From the NCBI GenBank assembly GCA_003243255.1, contig QFQM01000036.1, positions 1 to 32,417 on the forward strand: a DNA stretch of 32,417 nucleotides, in the 5' to 3' direction. The notes beneath the pieces were generated by a model that saw nothing but the letters and a program-made list of their open reading frames with translations, did not search any database and was not told the origin of the DNA. Position numbers and translations under genes: made by a program. This stretch comes from Flavobacterium psychrophilum (lineage in GTDB: Bacteria > Bacteroidota > Bacteroidia > Flavobacteriales > Flavobacteriaceae). Shown in pieces: positions 1 through 7,418 of this stretch (position 1 is its first letter; every line of letters begins with the position of its first letter).

Positions 1-9
1 AAGACAATC

Positions 10-27
10 TTCCGGCTTTTTTTGTTA
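10..27 (+). terminator. Possible truncated terminator of a gene left of the window
   Basis: A CCGG-containing segment followed by seven T looks like the 3' half of an intrinsic terminator whose 5' arm would lie outside the window. The stem cannot be verified. Confidence 0.3.
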
Positions 28-43
28 GTCTTTTTGAGATAAC

Positions 44-74
44 TGTTAACTTAAAACTGTCAACTGTAAACTAA
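44..74. repeat. Degenerate ACTGT/AACTG intergenic repeat
   Basis: The segment repeats the words aactgt and actgtaaact several times. It resembles the CAGTCGCAGT/CAGTTTTCAG elements found after several stop codons elsewhere in the window (for example near 700 and 23540). It lies between the possible left-edge terminator and the promoter at 88. Its relationship to the other copies is inferred. Confidence 0.35.
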
Positions 75-87
75 TGTGGAATACTTT

Positions 88-118
88 TTGAAAGTAACAG
101 GGTATAGTCCTATTTTTG
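88..118 (+). promoter_or_regulatory. Bacteroidota-type promoter (TTG / TATTTTTG)
   Basis: A TTG at 88-90 is followed after 20 bases by TATTTTTG at 111-118, a full match to the Bacteroidota -7 element TAnnTTTG. Transcription would start near 125, eleven bases before the ATG at 136. This argues against the in-frame ATG at 76, which lies upstream of the promoter. Confidence 0.6.
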
Positions 119-135
119 CAGCAATTCAATTACTT

Positions 136-696
136 ATGAAATACGCATTACTAATTATAGTTTCTCTTTTAGGTTTAACGGCTAAGGCGCAGTTACCGGG
201 AGGAAATGCTATGCACTGTGGATATGATTTTACCTCATATATAGTGTTAGATGTACACGAATCAGGCAAAAAAGAAAATATAAAAGGACTGAAGATAACA
301 GTTGTTGATAATACGGGTAAAGATCTTATTAATGTTGCTAACCGCTATAGTTTTAAGAACGCAAACCAGCCTATGGCTTTTACCTCTAATTACCTGATTG
401 GGGATAATAACCAAAGGTTGCAGCCGGGAGAAACAGCTAAGAAAGAGCGTTATTTTTTTCCGTTTGCTAAAGATAATTACCTTCTTTCAGTAGCAAATAC
501 TTTTCCTGCGGATGATTTTTCAGTGAAGATTGAGGATGTAGACGGAAAAGAGAACGGAGGAAAGTTCAAAACGTTGATATTGCCTTTGTATGTATATAAT
601 ATGTATGTTCTTTGCTCTAACGAAAGCCAGCAGGCAGCGGTAAAGTTTGGGCGTAAAATGAACAAGCCGGTGGATATTGTGCTCGAATTAGAGTAA
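136..696 (+). CDS. Secreted protein of unknown function
   Basis: The product has 186 residues. It begins with a short basic and hydrophobic segment (MKYALLIIVSLLGLTAKAQ) that reads as a Sec signal peptide with cleavage after AKA, so the mature protein should be periplasmic or exported. The rest is soluble, alternates like a beta-rich domain, and has two cysteines (in AMHCGYDF and VLCSNES). I do not recognise a family. An in-frame ATG at 76 would add 20 residues in front of the signal peptide. I reject it because the best promoter in the region has its -7 element at 111-118. The gene is convergent with the thioredoxin-like gene, and a CAGTCG-type repeat begins just after its stop codon. Confidence 0.75.
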   Translation: MKYALLIIVSLLGLTAKAQLPGGNAMHCGYDFTSYIVLDVHESGKKENIKGLKITVVDNTGKDLINVANRYSFKNANQPMAFTSNYLIGDNNQRLQPGETAKKERYFFPFAKDNYLLSVANTFPADDFSVKIEDVDGKENGGKFKTLILPLYVYNMYVLCSNESQQAAVKFGRKMNKPVDIVLELE

Positions 697-697
697 A

Positions 698-723
698 CAG
701 TCGTAGTTTTCAGTCACAGTCAG
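698..723 (+). repeat. Stop-proximal CAGTCGCAGT-like repeat, copy 1
   Basis: The element reads CAGTCGTAGTTTTCAGTCAC followed by AGTCAGG. It starts two bases after the stop codon of the secreted protein gene. Similar sequences follow four other stop codons in the window in the same orientation relative to the gene. Confidence 0.6.
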
Positions 724-763
724 GAACCTCTAAACTCTGAACTCAAAACCCTAAACAGCGGAG

Positions 764-1318
764 CTACTTCCACTTAATATTACAACCCATGCTTGGTTTC
801 TGGTTTTCGGGAATGCTTCGGTTATAAAGAACGCTGTCTATGGCAGTGCGCAGGTCGCTGCTACTTAACGGAATGTTATTTCCCGGGCGTGAATCGTCCA
901 GCTGTCCGCGATACACCAGTTTGTTTTGGTTGTCAAAAAGGTAAAAGTCGGGCGTGCAGGCAGCATCAAAGGCTTTGGCGACTTCCTGGGTTTCGTCAAA
1001 CAGATAAGGGAAATCCATTTTATTTTCAAAAGCAAATTCCGTCATTTTTTCAGGGCTATCCATAGGATAGCGGTCAACGTCATTGCTGCTGATTGCTATG
1101 AGACTGATTCCCTGAACGCGGTAGTCATTGGCTATCATGATTATTTCTTCCATAACATGGTGTACAAAAGGGCAATGGTTACAAATAAACATAACCAATG
1201 TTCCTTTTTCGCCTTGTAACTGCTCAAAAGAATAGTGGTTGTTGGAATTAGTATCCTTAAGCCAAAAAGCCGGGGCGACCGTACCTAAAGGCAGCATATT
1301 TGATGGAGTGTTTGCCAT
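764..1318 (-). CDS. Thioredoxin-fold protein (AhpC/TSA-redoxin type)
   Basis: The product has 184 residues and the layout of the small AhpC/TSA-redoxin group. There is an N-terminal strand entry (LGTVAPAFWLKD), then the redox site FICNHCPFVHHV with a CxxC pair near residues 46-49, then a cis-Pro-type region (AACTPDFYLFD) and a C-terminal helix. No signal peptide is visible, so a cytoplasmic thiol-disulfide or peroxide-related role is likely; the substrate cannot be told. CNHCPF is typical of a widespread bacterial thioredoxin family often annotated only as thioredoxin family protein. The gene is divergent from the CsaA-like gene and convergent with the secreted protein to its left. The start gives a compact N-terminus with no in-frame rival that extends a known domain. 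Confidence 0.85.
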   Translation of the reverse strand: MANTPSNMLPLGTVAPAFWLKDTNSNNHYSFEQLQGEKGTLVMFICNHCPFVHHVMEEIIMIANDYRVQGISLIAISSNDVDRYPMDSPEKMTEFAFENKMDFPYLFDETQEVAKAFDAACTPDFYLFDNQNKLVYRGQLDDSRPGNNIPLSSSDLRTAIDSVLYNRSIPENQKPSMGCNIKWK

Positions 1319-1341
1319 TTTGTTGTAATCTGTTATCTTAG

Positions 1342-1371
1342 CAAGATAGCAATTTTAAGTGCTTCTGTCAA
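1342..1371 (-). promoter_or_regulatory. Candidate promoter for the thioredoxin-fold gene
   Basis: On the minus strand TTG (1371-1369) is followed after 20 bases by TATCTTG (1348-1342), one base short of the TAnnTTTG consensus. It lies 24 bases upstream of the start codon. Confidence 0.35.
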
Positions 1372-1402
1372 CAATAAACCACAAACTAAAAACAATAAAC
1401 AA

Positions 1403-1735
1403 ATGCTGACCTGGGAAGAATTTGAAAAGACCGAAATGCGAGTTGGGACTATTATTGAAGTGAATGATTTTCCTGAAGCTAAAAAACCTGCTTATCAATT
1501 GACTATTGATTTTGGGACTGAGATTGGTATTCGAAAATCATCGGCGCAAATCACAAAACGTTATGCTAAAGATGATTTGGTGAATCGCCAGATCGTTGCG
1601 GTGGTGAACTTTCCTAAAAAACAGATCGGTAAATTTATGAGCGAATGCCTGGTGCTTGGCGCTGTAGGGCAGGGGGGAGATGTTGTTCTGCTTGCTCCTG
1701 ACTTTAAGGTAGAGAACGGATTGAGGATAGGGTAG
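1403..1735 (+). CDS. CsaA-like tRNA-binding protein
   Basis: The 110-residue product is a single OB-fold tRNA-binding domain of the type found in CsaA, YgjH and the appended domain of methionyl-tRNA synthetase. The characteristic start FEKTEMRVGTI, the core AYQLTIDFG, the SSAQIT segment and the AVVNFPKKQIGKFMSECLVL stretch (VNF plus the SE-LVL motif) all fit this family. CsaA-type proteins are homodimers that bind the L-shaped body of tRNA and have been linked to protein export in Bacillus; the role here is inferred from family only. The gene stands alone, divergent from the thioredoxin gene and convergent with the PUR-type gene. The length is normal for the family. Confidence 0.88.
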   Translation: MLTWEEFEKTEMRVGTIIEVNDFPEAKKPAYQLTIDFGTEIGIRKSSAQITKRYAKDDLVNRQIVAVVNFPKKQIGKFMSECLVLGAVGQGGDVVLLAPDFKVENGLRIG

Positions 1736-1764
1736 TTTTTTTCTTAGTTCAGGGTTTCGGGTTT

Positions 1765-1836
1765 GTCGTCCTGACGAAGGAAGGATTTTTTTTTGACTGA
1801 GATTCTTCGACTCCGTTTCACTTCGCTCAGAATGAC
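1765..1836. repeat. GACGAAGGAAGGAT / TTCTTCGACTCCG interspersed repeat, copy 1
   Basis: A 72-base element opens with GTCGTCCTGA and closes with TCAGAATGAC, which are near-inverted copies. It contains GACGAAGGAAGGAT and GATTCTTCGACTCCG. A second copy lies at 7324-7387. Elements of this kind recur between genes in Flavobacterium genomes (from memory, not checked). It sits between two convergent genes. Confidence 0.75.
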
Positions 1837-1858
1837 AGACTTAGACTAATTAACTTCA

Positions 1859-1895
1859 TAAAAAAAGTCCAAAAACCTCACGGATTCCGGACTTC
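1859..1895 (-). terminator. Probable terminator of the PUR-type gene
   Basis: Read on the minus strand, AAGTCC is paired with GGACTT across an 18-base loop and is followed directly by a run of T. It lies about 40 bases past the stop codon at 1933. The stem is short, so confidence is moderate. Confidence 0.5.
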
Positions 1896-1932
1896 ATAAT
1901 TTCATAGTTTTTTGACGGTCTTTGGTTGGATA

Positions 1933-2304
1933 TTAAATGTCGTCAAAATTTACGTCGGTAAAGCTCTCACTGGTTACAGCTTCTTCGCCTTTTTCACCAA
2001 AGAGTCTTCTAAAGTCTTTTTGATGTCTTTCAGAGATTACTTCCTCACCTTTGTTGTTAAGGACATAAGATGTCATTTCGTCAAGTATTTCACTGAAAGC
2101 TGTAAAATCTTCTTTGTAAAGATAGATTTTGTGTTTTTTAAAGTGGAAAGACCCATCTTCTTCTGTAAACTTTTTACTTTCGGTAATGGTAATATAATAA
2201 TCATCAGCCTTAGTAGCTCTTACATCAAAGAAATATGTCCTTCTGCCAGCCCTCAGTACTTTCGAAAAGATCTCTTCCTTTTCAAGCATGTCATTTTCTC
2301 TCAT
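1933..2304 (-). CDS. PUR-alpha-like nucleic-acid-binding protein (DUF3276)
   Basis: The 123-residue product matches the Bacteroidota DUF3276 family, whose fold is the PUR repeat known from eukaryotic Pur-alpha and from Borrelia Bpur. Typical features are the opening EEIFSKVLRAGRRTYFFDVR, with its basic RAGRRTYFFD strand, followed by DDYYITITESKK and FKKHKIYLYKEDF. The acidic tail (ESFTDVNFDDI) is also common. PUR domains bind single-stranded, purine-rich DNA or RNA, so a role as a nucleic-acid chaperone is likely but not shown. A second ATG at codon 6 (MLEKEE) is possible. The gene lies 71 bases downstream of the ABC exporter gene on the same strand and may share its transcript. Confidence 0.85.
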   Translation of the reverse strand: MRENDMLEKEEIFSKVLRAGRRTYFFDVRATKADDYYITITESKKFTEEDGSFHFKKHKIYLYKEDFTAFSEILDEMTSYVLNNKGEEVISERHQKDFRRLFGEKGEEAVTSESFTDVNFDDI

Positions 2305-2375
2305 AATCCTTGGTTCTTTTAATTTGGTTTATGTCGAACCCAAAAATCTAAAAAAAATCTAAACAAACCAACAAA

Positions 2376-4136
2376 TTATTGCATTTCTTTTTCAGAAAGT
2401 TGTTTTAAGTACAATTCTTTGTAATATCCTTGCTGATTTACTAACTGATTGTGAGTGCCTTGTTGCAGTATTTCTCCGTCCTCAAGAATGATGATCCTGT
2501 CGGCATTCTTGGCAGATGATACCCTATGGCTCACAATAATAGTTGTCTTGTCTTTGCAGAACTTTTGCAGGTTATTAAGGATAGCTTCTTCGGTTTCGGT
2601 ATCAACTGCCGAAAGGCAATCGTCTAATAATAATATAGGAGCATCCTTTATCATGGCACGGGCAATTGAGACGCGTTGTTTCTGCCCGCCTGAAAGCGTA
2701 ATTCCGCGTTCTCCTAATATTGTTTCATATTGCTTGTTGAATCCTATAATATTATTGTGCACCATCGATTTTTGGGCAACGGATACAACTTCTTCATGTG
2801 TAGCCTCTTCTTTTCCGAATTTTATATTGTTGCTGATAGTGTCGGAGAAAAGGAAGGCATCCTGAGGTACAAAGCCTACGCTGTTGCGCAGGTCGTACAG
2901 GTTGAGGTTTTCTACATTTTCGCCGTCTACAGTTATTTTACCTTTTTCTACATCATACAATCGGCTGATAAGTGAAAGTATTGTTGATTTACCGGAGCCT
3001 GTTCGTCCTAATATTGCCAGTGTTTCGCCTTTGTTTACGGTAAACGATACGTTTTTGAGTGCGGTAATATTCGTGTCGTCATACGTAAAGGTAACATTGT
3101 CAAAAGCAATTTGTCCTAATACAGGTGTGTGTTTTGGGTTGTTGTTCTGAATGTCCGGCTGAATCTTAAGGAATTCGTTAATCCTTTTTTGCGAAGCTTC
3201 TGCTTCCTGCACCATTGAGGATATCCATCCCAGAGATGCTACCGGCCATGTAAGTCGGTTAATGTAGATTACGAACTGGGCTATAACCCCAATCTCGGCA
3301 ATACTGCCGTTCATATACATCATACCGCCTACATACACCACTACAAGGTTACTTATGCCTATAAGTAATATCATAAATGGGCCAAACAAGGCATTTACTT
3401 TTGCCAGGCTAAGGTTTTTAGCTACGCTGTCTCTTGAAAGCTCTTTAAAATCTTCCTGTTTTTGTTTCTCAAGGGAGTAAGCTTTTACAATGCGGATTCC
3501 CGAAAACATCTCCTGTGTGAACGAAGATAGTTTTGACAGGTTCTGTTGATATAGCGTGCTTCGTTTGTTTATCTGCTGGCTGATCCAGAAAATGCTGTAC
3601 GCTAATATAGGCAGGGGTAATAGTGTGTAGAAAGTCAGTTTAGGTGAAATGGTAAACATATGCGTAGTGATTACCGCAAAGCTGATCACGGTGTTGAGTG
3701 CATACATAATGGCCGGCCCTACATATTGGCGTACACGGCCTACATCTTCGCTGATGCGGTTCATAAGGTCGCCGGTGCGGTTCTTTTTGTAGAAGCTTGG
3801 CGAAAGGTTCTCATATTGGCGGAATACTTCATTTTTAAGATCAAACTCTACGTGGCGTGACATTACAATGAGTGTCTGGCGCATAAAAAAGGTAAGTACG
3901 CCACCTATTAAGGTAGTTGCCAGGATCAGCAGCAGGTTATTGGTAAGCATACCTTTAACCTTTTCCGGGTGTATGGTTCCGTCCTGAGCTGTTGATAGTA
4001 CCGAGTTTATGGAATCCTTAATCAGTTCGGGTGTAAACAAAGAGAAGATTTGCGCAACTATTGTTATGAAGATTCCTAGAAGAAATTGAAATTTATATTT
4101 TGTAAAATATTTATTTAAATACTGAAGTTCTTTCAT
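2376..4136 (-). CDS. ABC exporter half-transporter (fused permease and ATPase)
   Basis: The 586-residue protein has an ABC-type exporter membrane domain (about residues 15-310, six predicted helices) followed by an ATPase domain. In the ATPase the Walker A is GRTGSGKS (377-384), the Q-loop is VPQDAF, the signature is LSGGQ (481-485), Walker B is ILLLDD (501-506), the D-loop is SAVD and the switch is His537. The family pumps lipids, drugs or peptides out across the inner membrane; the substrate cannot be read from sequence. The residue after the Walker B Asp is Asp506 where a catalytic Glu is usual. That is a feature of degenerate sites in heterodimeric exporters such as the MdlA/BmrC side. 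No partner gene is in the window. The gene is divergent from leucine dehydrogenase across a 196-base AT-rich gap. Confidence 0.9.
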   Translation of the reverse strand: MKELQYLNKYFTKYKFQFLLGIFITIVAQIFSLFTPELIKDSINSVLSTAQDGTIHPEKVKGMLTNNLLLILATTLIGGVLTFFMRQTLIVMSRHVEFDLKNEVFRQYENLSPSFYKKNRTGDLMNRISEDVGRVRQYVGPAIMYALNTVISFAVITTHMFTISPKLTFYTLLPLPILAYSIFWISQQINKRSTLYQQNLSKLSSFTQEMFSGIRIVKAYSLEKQKQEDFKELSRDSVAKNLSLAKVNALFGPFMILLIGISNLVVVYVGGMMYMNGSIAEIGVIAQFVIYINRLTWPVASLGWISSMVQEAEASQKRINEFLKIQPDIQNNNPKHTPVLGQIAFDNVTFTYDDTNITALKNVSFTVNKGETLAILGRTGSGKSTILSLISRLYDVEKGKITVDGENVENLNLYDLRNSVGFVPQDAFLFSDTISNNIKFGKEEATHEEVVSVAQKSMVHNNIIGFNKQYETILGERGITLSGGQKQRVSIARAMIKDAPILLLDDCLSAVDTETEEAILNNLQKFCKDKTTIIVSHRVSSAKNADRIIILEDGEILQQGTHNQLVNQQGYYKELYLKQLSEKEMQ

Positions 4137-4282
4137 GGTATTTTTTCAAAAGCAATTTTTTGTGATGATTAACTGTTAAAATTACGCTGAAATATCGGTA
4201 ATTAAGCAATTAAAAATAACGGTTATTTATTAGAGAATCAATAAAAAAGGACTTTTAATATCCTTTATTTTAATTAAATGTG

Positions 4283-4290
4283 TAATTTTG
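4283..4290 (+). promoter_or_regulatory. Candidate -7 element for leucine dehydrogenase
   Basis: TAATTTTG matches TAnnTTTG and lies 42 bases upstream of the start codon. No good TTG was found at the expected distance upstream. Confidence 0.4.
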
Positions 4291-4332
4291 TCTTCTGTTT
4301 TTGAATAAATTTCAAATTTAAAAAATATTATT

Positions 4333-5436
4333 ATGATAACAGAAGTTATTAAGGCTAACGAGCTTACTAAAGTTGACCCTGTATTCGGACAGGCATCGTT
4401 CAATGACCATGAGCAGATCGTTTTTTGCCATGACAAAGATACAGGTTTAAAAGCAATAATAGGTATACATAATACAGTTTTAGGTCCTGCTTTAGGAGGA
4501 ACAAGAATGTGGAAATATGCTAACGAATGGGAAGCTCTTAACGACGTTTTAAGGCTTTCAAGAGGTATGACTTTTAAGTCGGCTATCTCAGGCCTTAACC
4601 TTGGTGGTGGTAAAGCTGTTATCATAGGTGATTCTAAACTGGACAAAACTCCGGAAATGATCACAAGATTCGGTCAGTTCGTTAACTCACTTAGCGGAAA
4701 ATACATCACTGCTGAAGACGTAGGTACTACTACTGCTGATATGGACCTTATCCGCGACGTGACTCCTCACGTTACAGGTATCTCTGTAGAGCGTGGAGGT
4801 TCAGGTAACCCTTCTCCTGTAACTGCTTATGGTGTTTACATGGGTATGAAAGCTGCTGCTATGCACCAGTTTGGAAGCGATAAGCTTGCAGGTAAAAAAG
4901 TATTGGTACAAGGTACAGGCCACGTAGGTGAAACACTTATTGATTACCTTACTAAAGAAGGTGCTCTTGTTCAGATATCTGATATCAATGAAGCAAGAAT
5001 GCAGGAAGTATCAGCTAAATATGGCGCTTCTATCTATACAGGTGAAGATGTTTATGCTGCTGATGTAGATATTTATGCTCCATGTGCACTTGGTGCTACT
5101 ATCAATGATGCTACTATCGATAAGCTAAAAGCTAAAGTTATTGCAGGTGCTGCTAACAACCAGCTTGCTAATGAGCTTGTTCACGGTAAGATACTTCAGG
5201 AAAAAGGAATACTTTATGCTCCTGACTTCCTTATCAACGCAGGTGGTATCATCAACGTATATGCAGAGATCGTAGGTTATGATTCAGCTGAGGCTATGAG
5301 AAGAACTGAGAACATCTACAATACTACTCTTGAGATATTTGCTCTAGCTGAGACTCAGGGTATTACTACGCAACAGGCTGCTATGGCAATCGCTCAGAAG
5401 CGTATTGACGACAGAAAAAAAGAAACAGCTAAATAA
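4333..5436 (+). CDS. Leucine dehydrogenase (Glu/Leu/Phe/Val dehydrogenase family)
   Basis: The 367-residue enzyme oxidatively deaminates branched-chain amino acids to 2-oxo acids with NAD+. The N-terminal catalytic domain has GPALGGTRMW, the first lysine in TFKSAISGL (Lys82) and the glycine-rich GLNLGGGK with the second catalytic lysine (Lys94). The TAEDVGTT segment (127-134) follows. The C-terminal Rossmann domain carries VLVQGTGHVG (190-199). The length fits bacterial leucine dehydrogenases (about 365 residues) rather than glutamate dehydrogenases (about 420-450). It supplies the first step of leucine breakdown; an HMG-CoA-lyase-type gene 6 kb away could act at the end of that route. It is followed by a strong hairpin that separates it from nusB. 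Phenylalanine or valine preference cannot be excluded. Confidence 0.88.
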   Translation: MITEVIKANELTKVDPVFGQASFNDHEQIVFCHDKDTGLKAIIGIHNTVLGPALGGTRMWKYANEWEALNDVLRLSRGMTFKSAISGLNLGGGKAVIIGDSKLDKTPEMITRFGQFVNSLSGKYITAEDVGTTTADMDLIRDVTPHVTGISVERGGSGNPSPVTAYGVYMGMKAAAMHQFGSDKLAGKKVLVQGTGHVGETLIDYLTKEGALVQISDINEARMQEVSAKYGASIYTGEDVYAADVDIYAPCALGATINDATIDKLKAKVIAGAANNQLANELVHGKILQEKGILYAPDFLINAGGIINVYAEIVGYDSAEAMRRTENIYNTTLEIFALAETQGITTQQAAMAIAQKRIDDRKKETAK

Positions 5437-5459
5437 TTAGCGTACAAAAATATTATTCT

Positions 5460-5467
5460 TAATTTTG
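5460..5467 (+). promoter_or_regulatory. nusB: Candidate -7 element for the nusB operon
   Basis: TAATTTTG matches TAnnTTTG and lies one base before the terminator hairpin of the upstream gene. Transcription would begin inside the left arm of that hairpin. There is no clear TTG at the right distance. Confidence 0.35.
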
Positions 5468-5468
5468 C

Positions 5469-5508
5469 AGAGCGAAAGGGAACCTCCCTTTCGCTCTCTT
5501 AATTTTTA
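5469..5508 (+). terminator. Intrinsic terminator after leucine dehydrogenase
   Basis: A perfect 13-base-pair stem (AGAGCGAAAGGGA at 5469-5481 with its complement at 5485-5497) has a three-base loop, then CTTAATTTTTA. The T tract is imperfect, so partial read-through into nusB is possible. Confidence 0.75.
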
Positions 5509-5524
5509 AAGTTCTTATAGGCGG

Positions 5525-6475
5525 ATGTTAAACAGAAGACATATTCGGGTTAAAGTGATGCAGTCAATTTATGCTATGCATCAAAATGATTCAGACAATC
5601 TTGAAAAGGAAGAAAAGTTCCTTTTTAACAGTATTGAAAACATTCGTGACCTGTATCTTATAATGCTGTCTGCATTAGTTGAGATTAGAAACAGCGAGGA
5701 AGATTTTATCGAAAAATCATCAAAAAAACACCTTGCAACTGCCGAAGAGCGCAATCCAAACAAAAAATTCATCAACAACCAGGTGCTTAATATGCTTGCG
5801 GAAAGTAATTCGCTTAGCATCGCTATGGCTGACAGAAGCATCAACAACTGGAAGAATAATGATGATTATATCCTTCTTCTGCTTGAAGATGTTAAGAAGA
5901 GTGATGTATACAAAAGCTATATGGAAAGCAAAACCAATAGTTTTGAGGAAGACCGTGATTTTGTAACTAACCTGTTTACAGAAGTTGTAGCGCCTAACAA
6001 AAAGCTATATGAATATCTTGAAGACCATAAGCTGACATGGGTTGATGATATACCGGTTGTGAACACGCTTATCGCAAAACAACTTGGCCTGATGACACCG
6101 GCTGAAGAAGATAAAGAGACATTCCGCGTACCGAGGCTCTATAAAGATCTTGATGATAAGGATTTTGTAAAAGACCTTTTCCGCAAAACGGTACTTAATA
6201 ACCAGGAGCTGGCAAAAGAATTCATTGACAAAACCCCAAACTGGGATACCGAACGTATTGCTGAGATTGATGCTATCATCCTTAAGATGGCAATATGCGA
6301 ATTCCTGAAATTCCCGTCGATACCTGTAAAAGTTACGATAAATGAATATCTTGAGATAGCAAAAGAGTATTCTACACCAAAAAGCAGTATTTTTATCAAC
6401 GGAATTCTTGATAACCTTATCAAGGATTACCAGATGAATAATAAATTAATCAAAACCGGTAGAGGTTTAATGTAA
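5525..6475 (+). CDS. nusB: Transcription antitermination factor NusB (long Bacteroidota form)
   Basis: The N-terminus NRRHIRVKVMQSIYAMHQND (residues 3-22) is the classical NusB opening (R-x-R-x-x-A/V-MQ-Y/LY). The C-terminal part contains the second half of the NusB fold: WDTERIAEIDAIILKMAICE, then IPVKVTINEYLEIAKEYS, then SSIFINGILD. NusB binds boxA RNA with NusE (S10) and supports antitermination on rRNA operons. At 316 residues it is about twice the length of the E. coli protein; the insertion between the two conserved parts is the form I know from Bacteroidetes. It is the first gene of an operon with the DUF1573 lipoprotein (21-base gap) and yajC (4-base gap). Confidence 0.92.
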   Translation: MLNRRHIRVKVMQSIYAMHQNDSDNLEKEEKFLFNSIENIRDLYLIMLSALVEIRNSEEDFIEKSSKKHLATAEERNPNKKFINNQVLNMLAESNSLSIAMADRSINNWKNNDDYILLLLEDVKKSDVYKSYMESKTNSFEEDRDFVTNLFTEVVAPNKKLYEYLEDHKLTWVDDIPVVNTLIAKQLGLMTPAEEDKETFRVPRLYKDLDDKDFVKDLFRKTVLNNQELAKEFIDKTPNWDTERIAEIDAIILKMAICEFLKFPSIPVKVTINEYLEIAKEYSTPKSSIFINGILDNLIKDYQMNNKLIKTGRGLM

Positions 6476-6496
6476 AACAAGTATAAATTTTAAGTT

Positions 6497-6979
6497 ATGT
6501 TGAAAAAAACAGCCGCTATGTTGTTTGTAGCATCTTTAGTGCTTACAGCATGCAAAAAAGAGAACGCAGCATTACGCATAGACGACAAAACAGCTAAAGA
6601 AGCTGAGATTGCACACGCACAATCCGGAAACCTTCCTGTGTCTAAATTTGATAGTATGGAGTTTGACTTCGGAAACATCAAACAGGGAGATAAAGTAGAG
6701 CACACTTTTAAAGTAACTAATGAAGGTACTGCCGATCTTGTTATCAGCGATGCTAAACCAAGCTGTGGATGTACCGTTCCTGAATTTACTAAAACTCCTA
6801 TCAAACCGGGAGCTACAGGTGATATCAAAGTTATCTTTGATTCAACAGGAAAAAGCGGACAGCAGGAAAAAACAGTTACAGTAACCATGAACACTGAAAA
6901 AGCTTCAGAAGTTCTTAAATTCAAGGCTAATATCGAAGCTTCTGCAGGAGGTATTGGTGTTGCGCCTTTAGCACACTAA
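6497..6979 (+). CDS. DUF1573 lipoprotein
   Basis: The 160-residue product has a lipoprotein signal peptide ending in the lipobox LTAC (Cys19), then a linker and one DUF1573 domain. Family hallmarks are FDFGNIKQGDKVEHTFKVTN, the conserved SCGCT motif (in AKPSCGCTVPE) and the closing strand GDIKVIFDS. DUF1573 domains are immunoglobulin-like, related to ASH/MSP-type folds, and are abundant in Bacteroidota lipoproteins; the function is unknown. It lies between nusB and yajC and is probably co-transcribed with them. Placement next to a Sec accessory gene fits an envelope role but does not prove one. Confidence 0.87.
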   Translation: MLKKTAAMLFVASLVLTACKKENAALRIDDKTAKEAEIAHAQSGNLPVSKFDSMEFDFGNIKQGDKVEHTFKVTNEGTADLVISDAKPSCGCTVPEFTKTPIKPGATGDIKVIFDSTGKSGQQEKTVTVTMNTEKASEVLKFKANIEASAGGIGVAPLAH

Positions 6980-6983
6980 ATAT

Positions 6984-7268
6984 ATGGAACAGATAACATC
7001 ATTTGCACCGATAATACTGATGTTCGTAGTTATTTATTTTTTAATGCTACGTCCACAGCAAAAAAGACAAAAACTTGAAAAGGAGTTTGAGCAAAACCTG
7101 AAAATAGGCGATAAGATCATCACTAAAAGCGGTATCCACGGAAGGATTGCTGAAATAGCTGAAGATTCGGTAGTTATCGAAACTATGGCAGGAAAGCTTA
7201 AAATGGAGCGTTCTGCTATCTCTCATGAGCTAAGCCTGAAGCTAAATACTCCAAAAGAGGTTAAATAA
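6984..7268 (+). CDS. yajC: Preprotein translocase subunit YajC
   Basis: The 94-residue product has the YajC layout: one N-terminal membrane helix (FAPIILMFVVIYFLMLRPQQ, residues 7-26) ending in the family motif RPQQKRQK, then a small cytoplasmic domain with the conserved LKIGDKIITKSGIHGRIAEI and a short tail. YajC is an accessory of the SecYEG-SecDF translocon and has been seen with AcrB. The start codon lies four bases after the stop of the DUF1573 gene. The operon ends here with a clear terminator. secD and secF, often adjacent elsewhere, are not in the window. Confidence 0.95.
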   Translation: MEQITSFAPIILMFVVIYFLMLRPQQKRQKLEKEFEQNLKIGDKIITKSGIHGRIAEIAEDSVVIETMAGKLKMERSAISHELSLKLNTPKEVK

Positions 7269-7280
7269 TAAAAGAAAATA

Positions 7281-7309
7281 CCATTCGACGCGGCGAATGG
7301 GATTTTTTT
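7281..7309 (+). terminator. Intrinsic terminator of the nusB-yajC operon
   Basis: CCATTCG (7281-7287) pairs with CGAATGG (7294-7300) across a six-base loop and is followed by GA and seven T. It lies 12 bases past the yajC stop codon. Confidence 0.85.
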
Positions 7310-7323
7310 ATGGGATTTTGTTT

Positions 7324-7387
7324 GTCATCCTGACGAAGGAAGGATCTCAGAGATTCTTCGACTCCGCTGCGCTGCGCTCAGAATGAC
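7324..7387. repeat. GACGAAGGAAGGAT / TTCTTCGACTCCG interspersed repeat, copy 2
   Basis: The element opens with GTCATCCTGA and closes with TCAGAATGAC, which pair with one mismatch. The inner words GACGAAGGAAGGAT and GATTCTTCGACTCCG are shared with the copy at 1765-1836. Like that copy it lies between two convergent genes. Confidence 0.8.
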
Positions 7388-7393
7388 GGTATC

Positions 7394-7418
7394 AGTAAAC
7401 TGCGACTGAAAACTGTTA
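7394..7418 (-). repeat. Stop-proximal CAGTCGCAGT-like repeat, copy 2
   Basis: Read on the minus strand this is AGTAACAGTTTTCAGTCGCA followed by GTTTACT, beginning at the stop codon of the YdeI-like gene. Orientation relative to the gene is the same as in the other stop-proximal copies. Confidence 0.6.

Noticed and set aside
76..135. Upstream in-frame start for the first secreted protein
   Set aside because: The added residues precede the signal peptide and the promoter -7 element at 111-118 lies inside them.
1912..2322. Plus-strand open frame opposite the PUR-type gene
   Set aside because: Phe/Lys-rich composition and no recognisable motif, while the minus strand encodes a clear DUF3276 protein.
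4230..4664. Minus-strand open frame overlapping the start of leucine dehydrogenase
   Set aside because: It is antisense to the conserved N-terminal domain of a clear enzyme and has no domain of its own.
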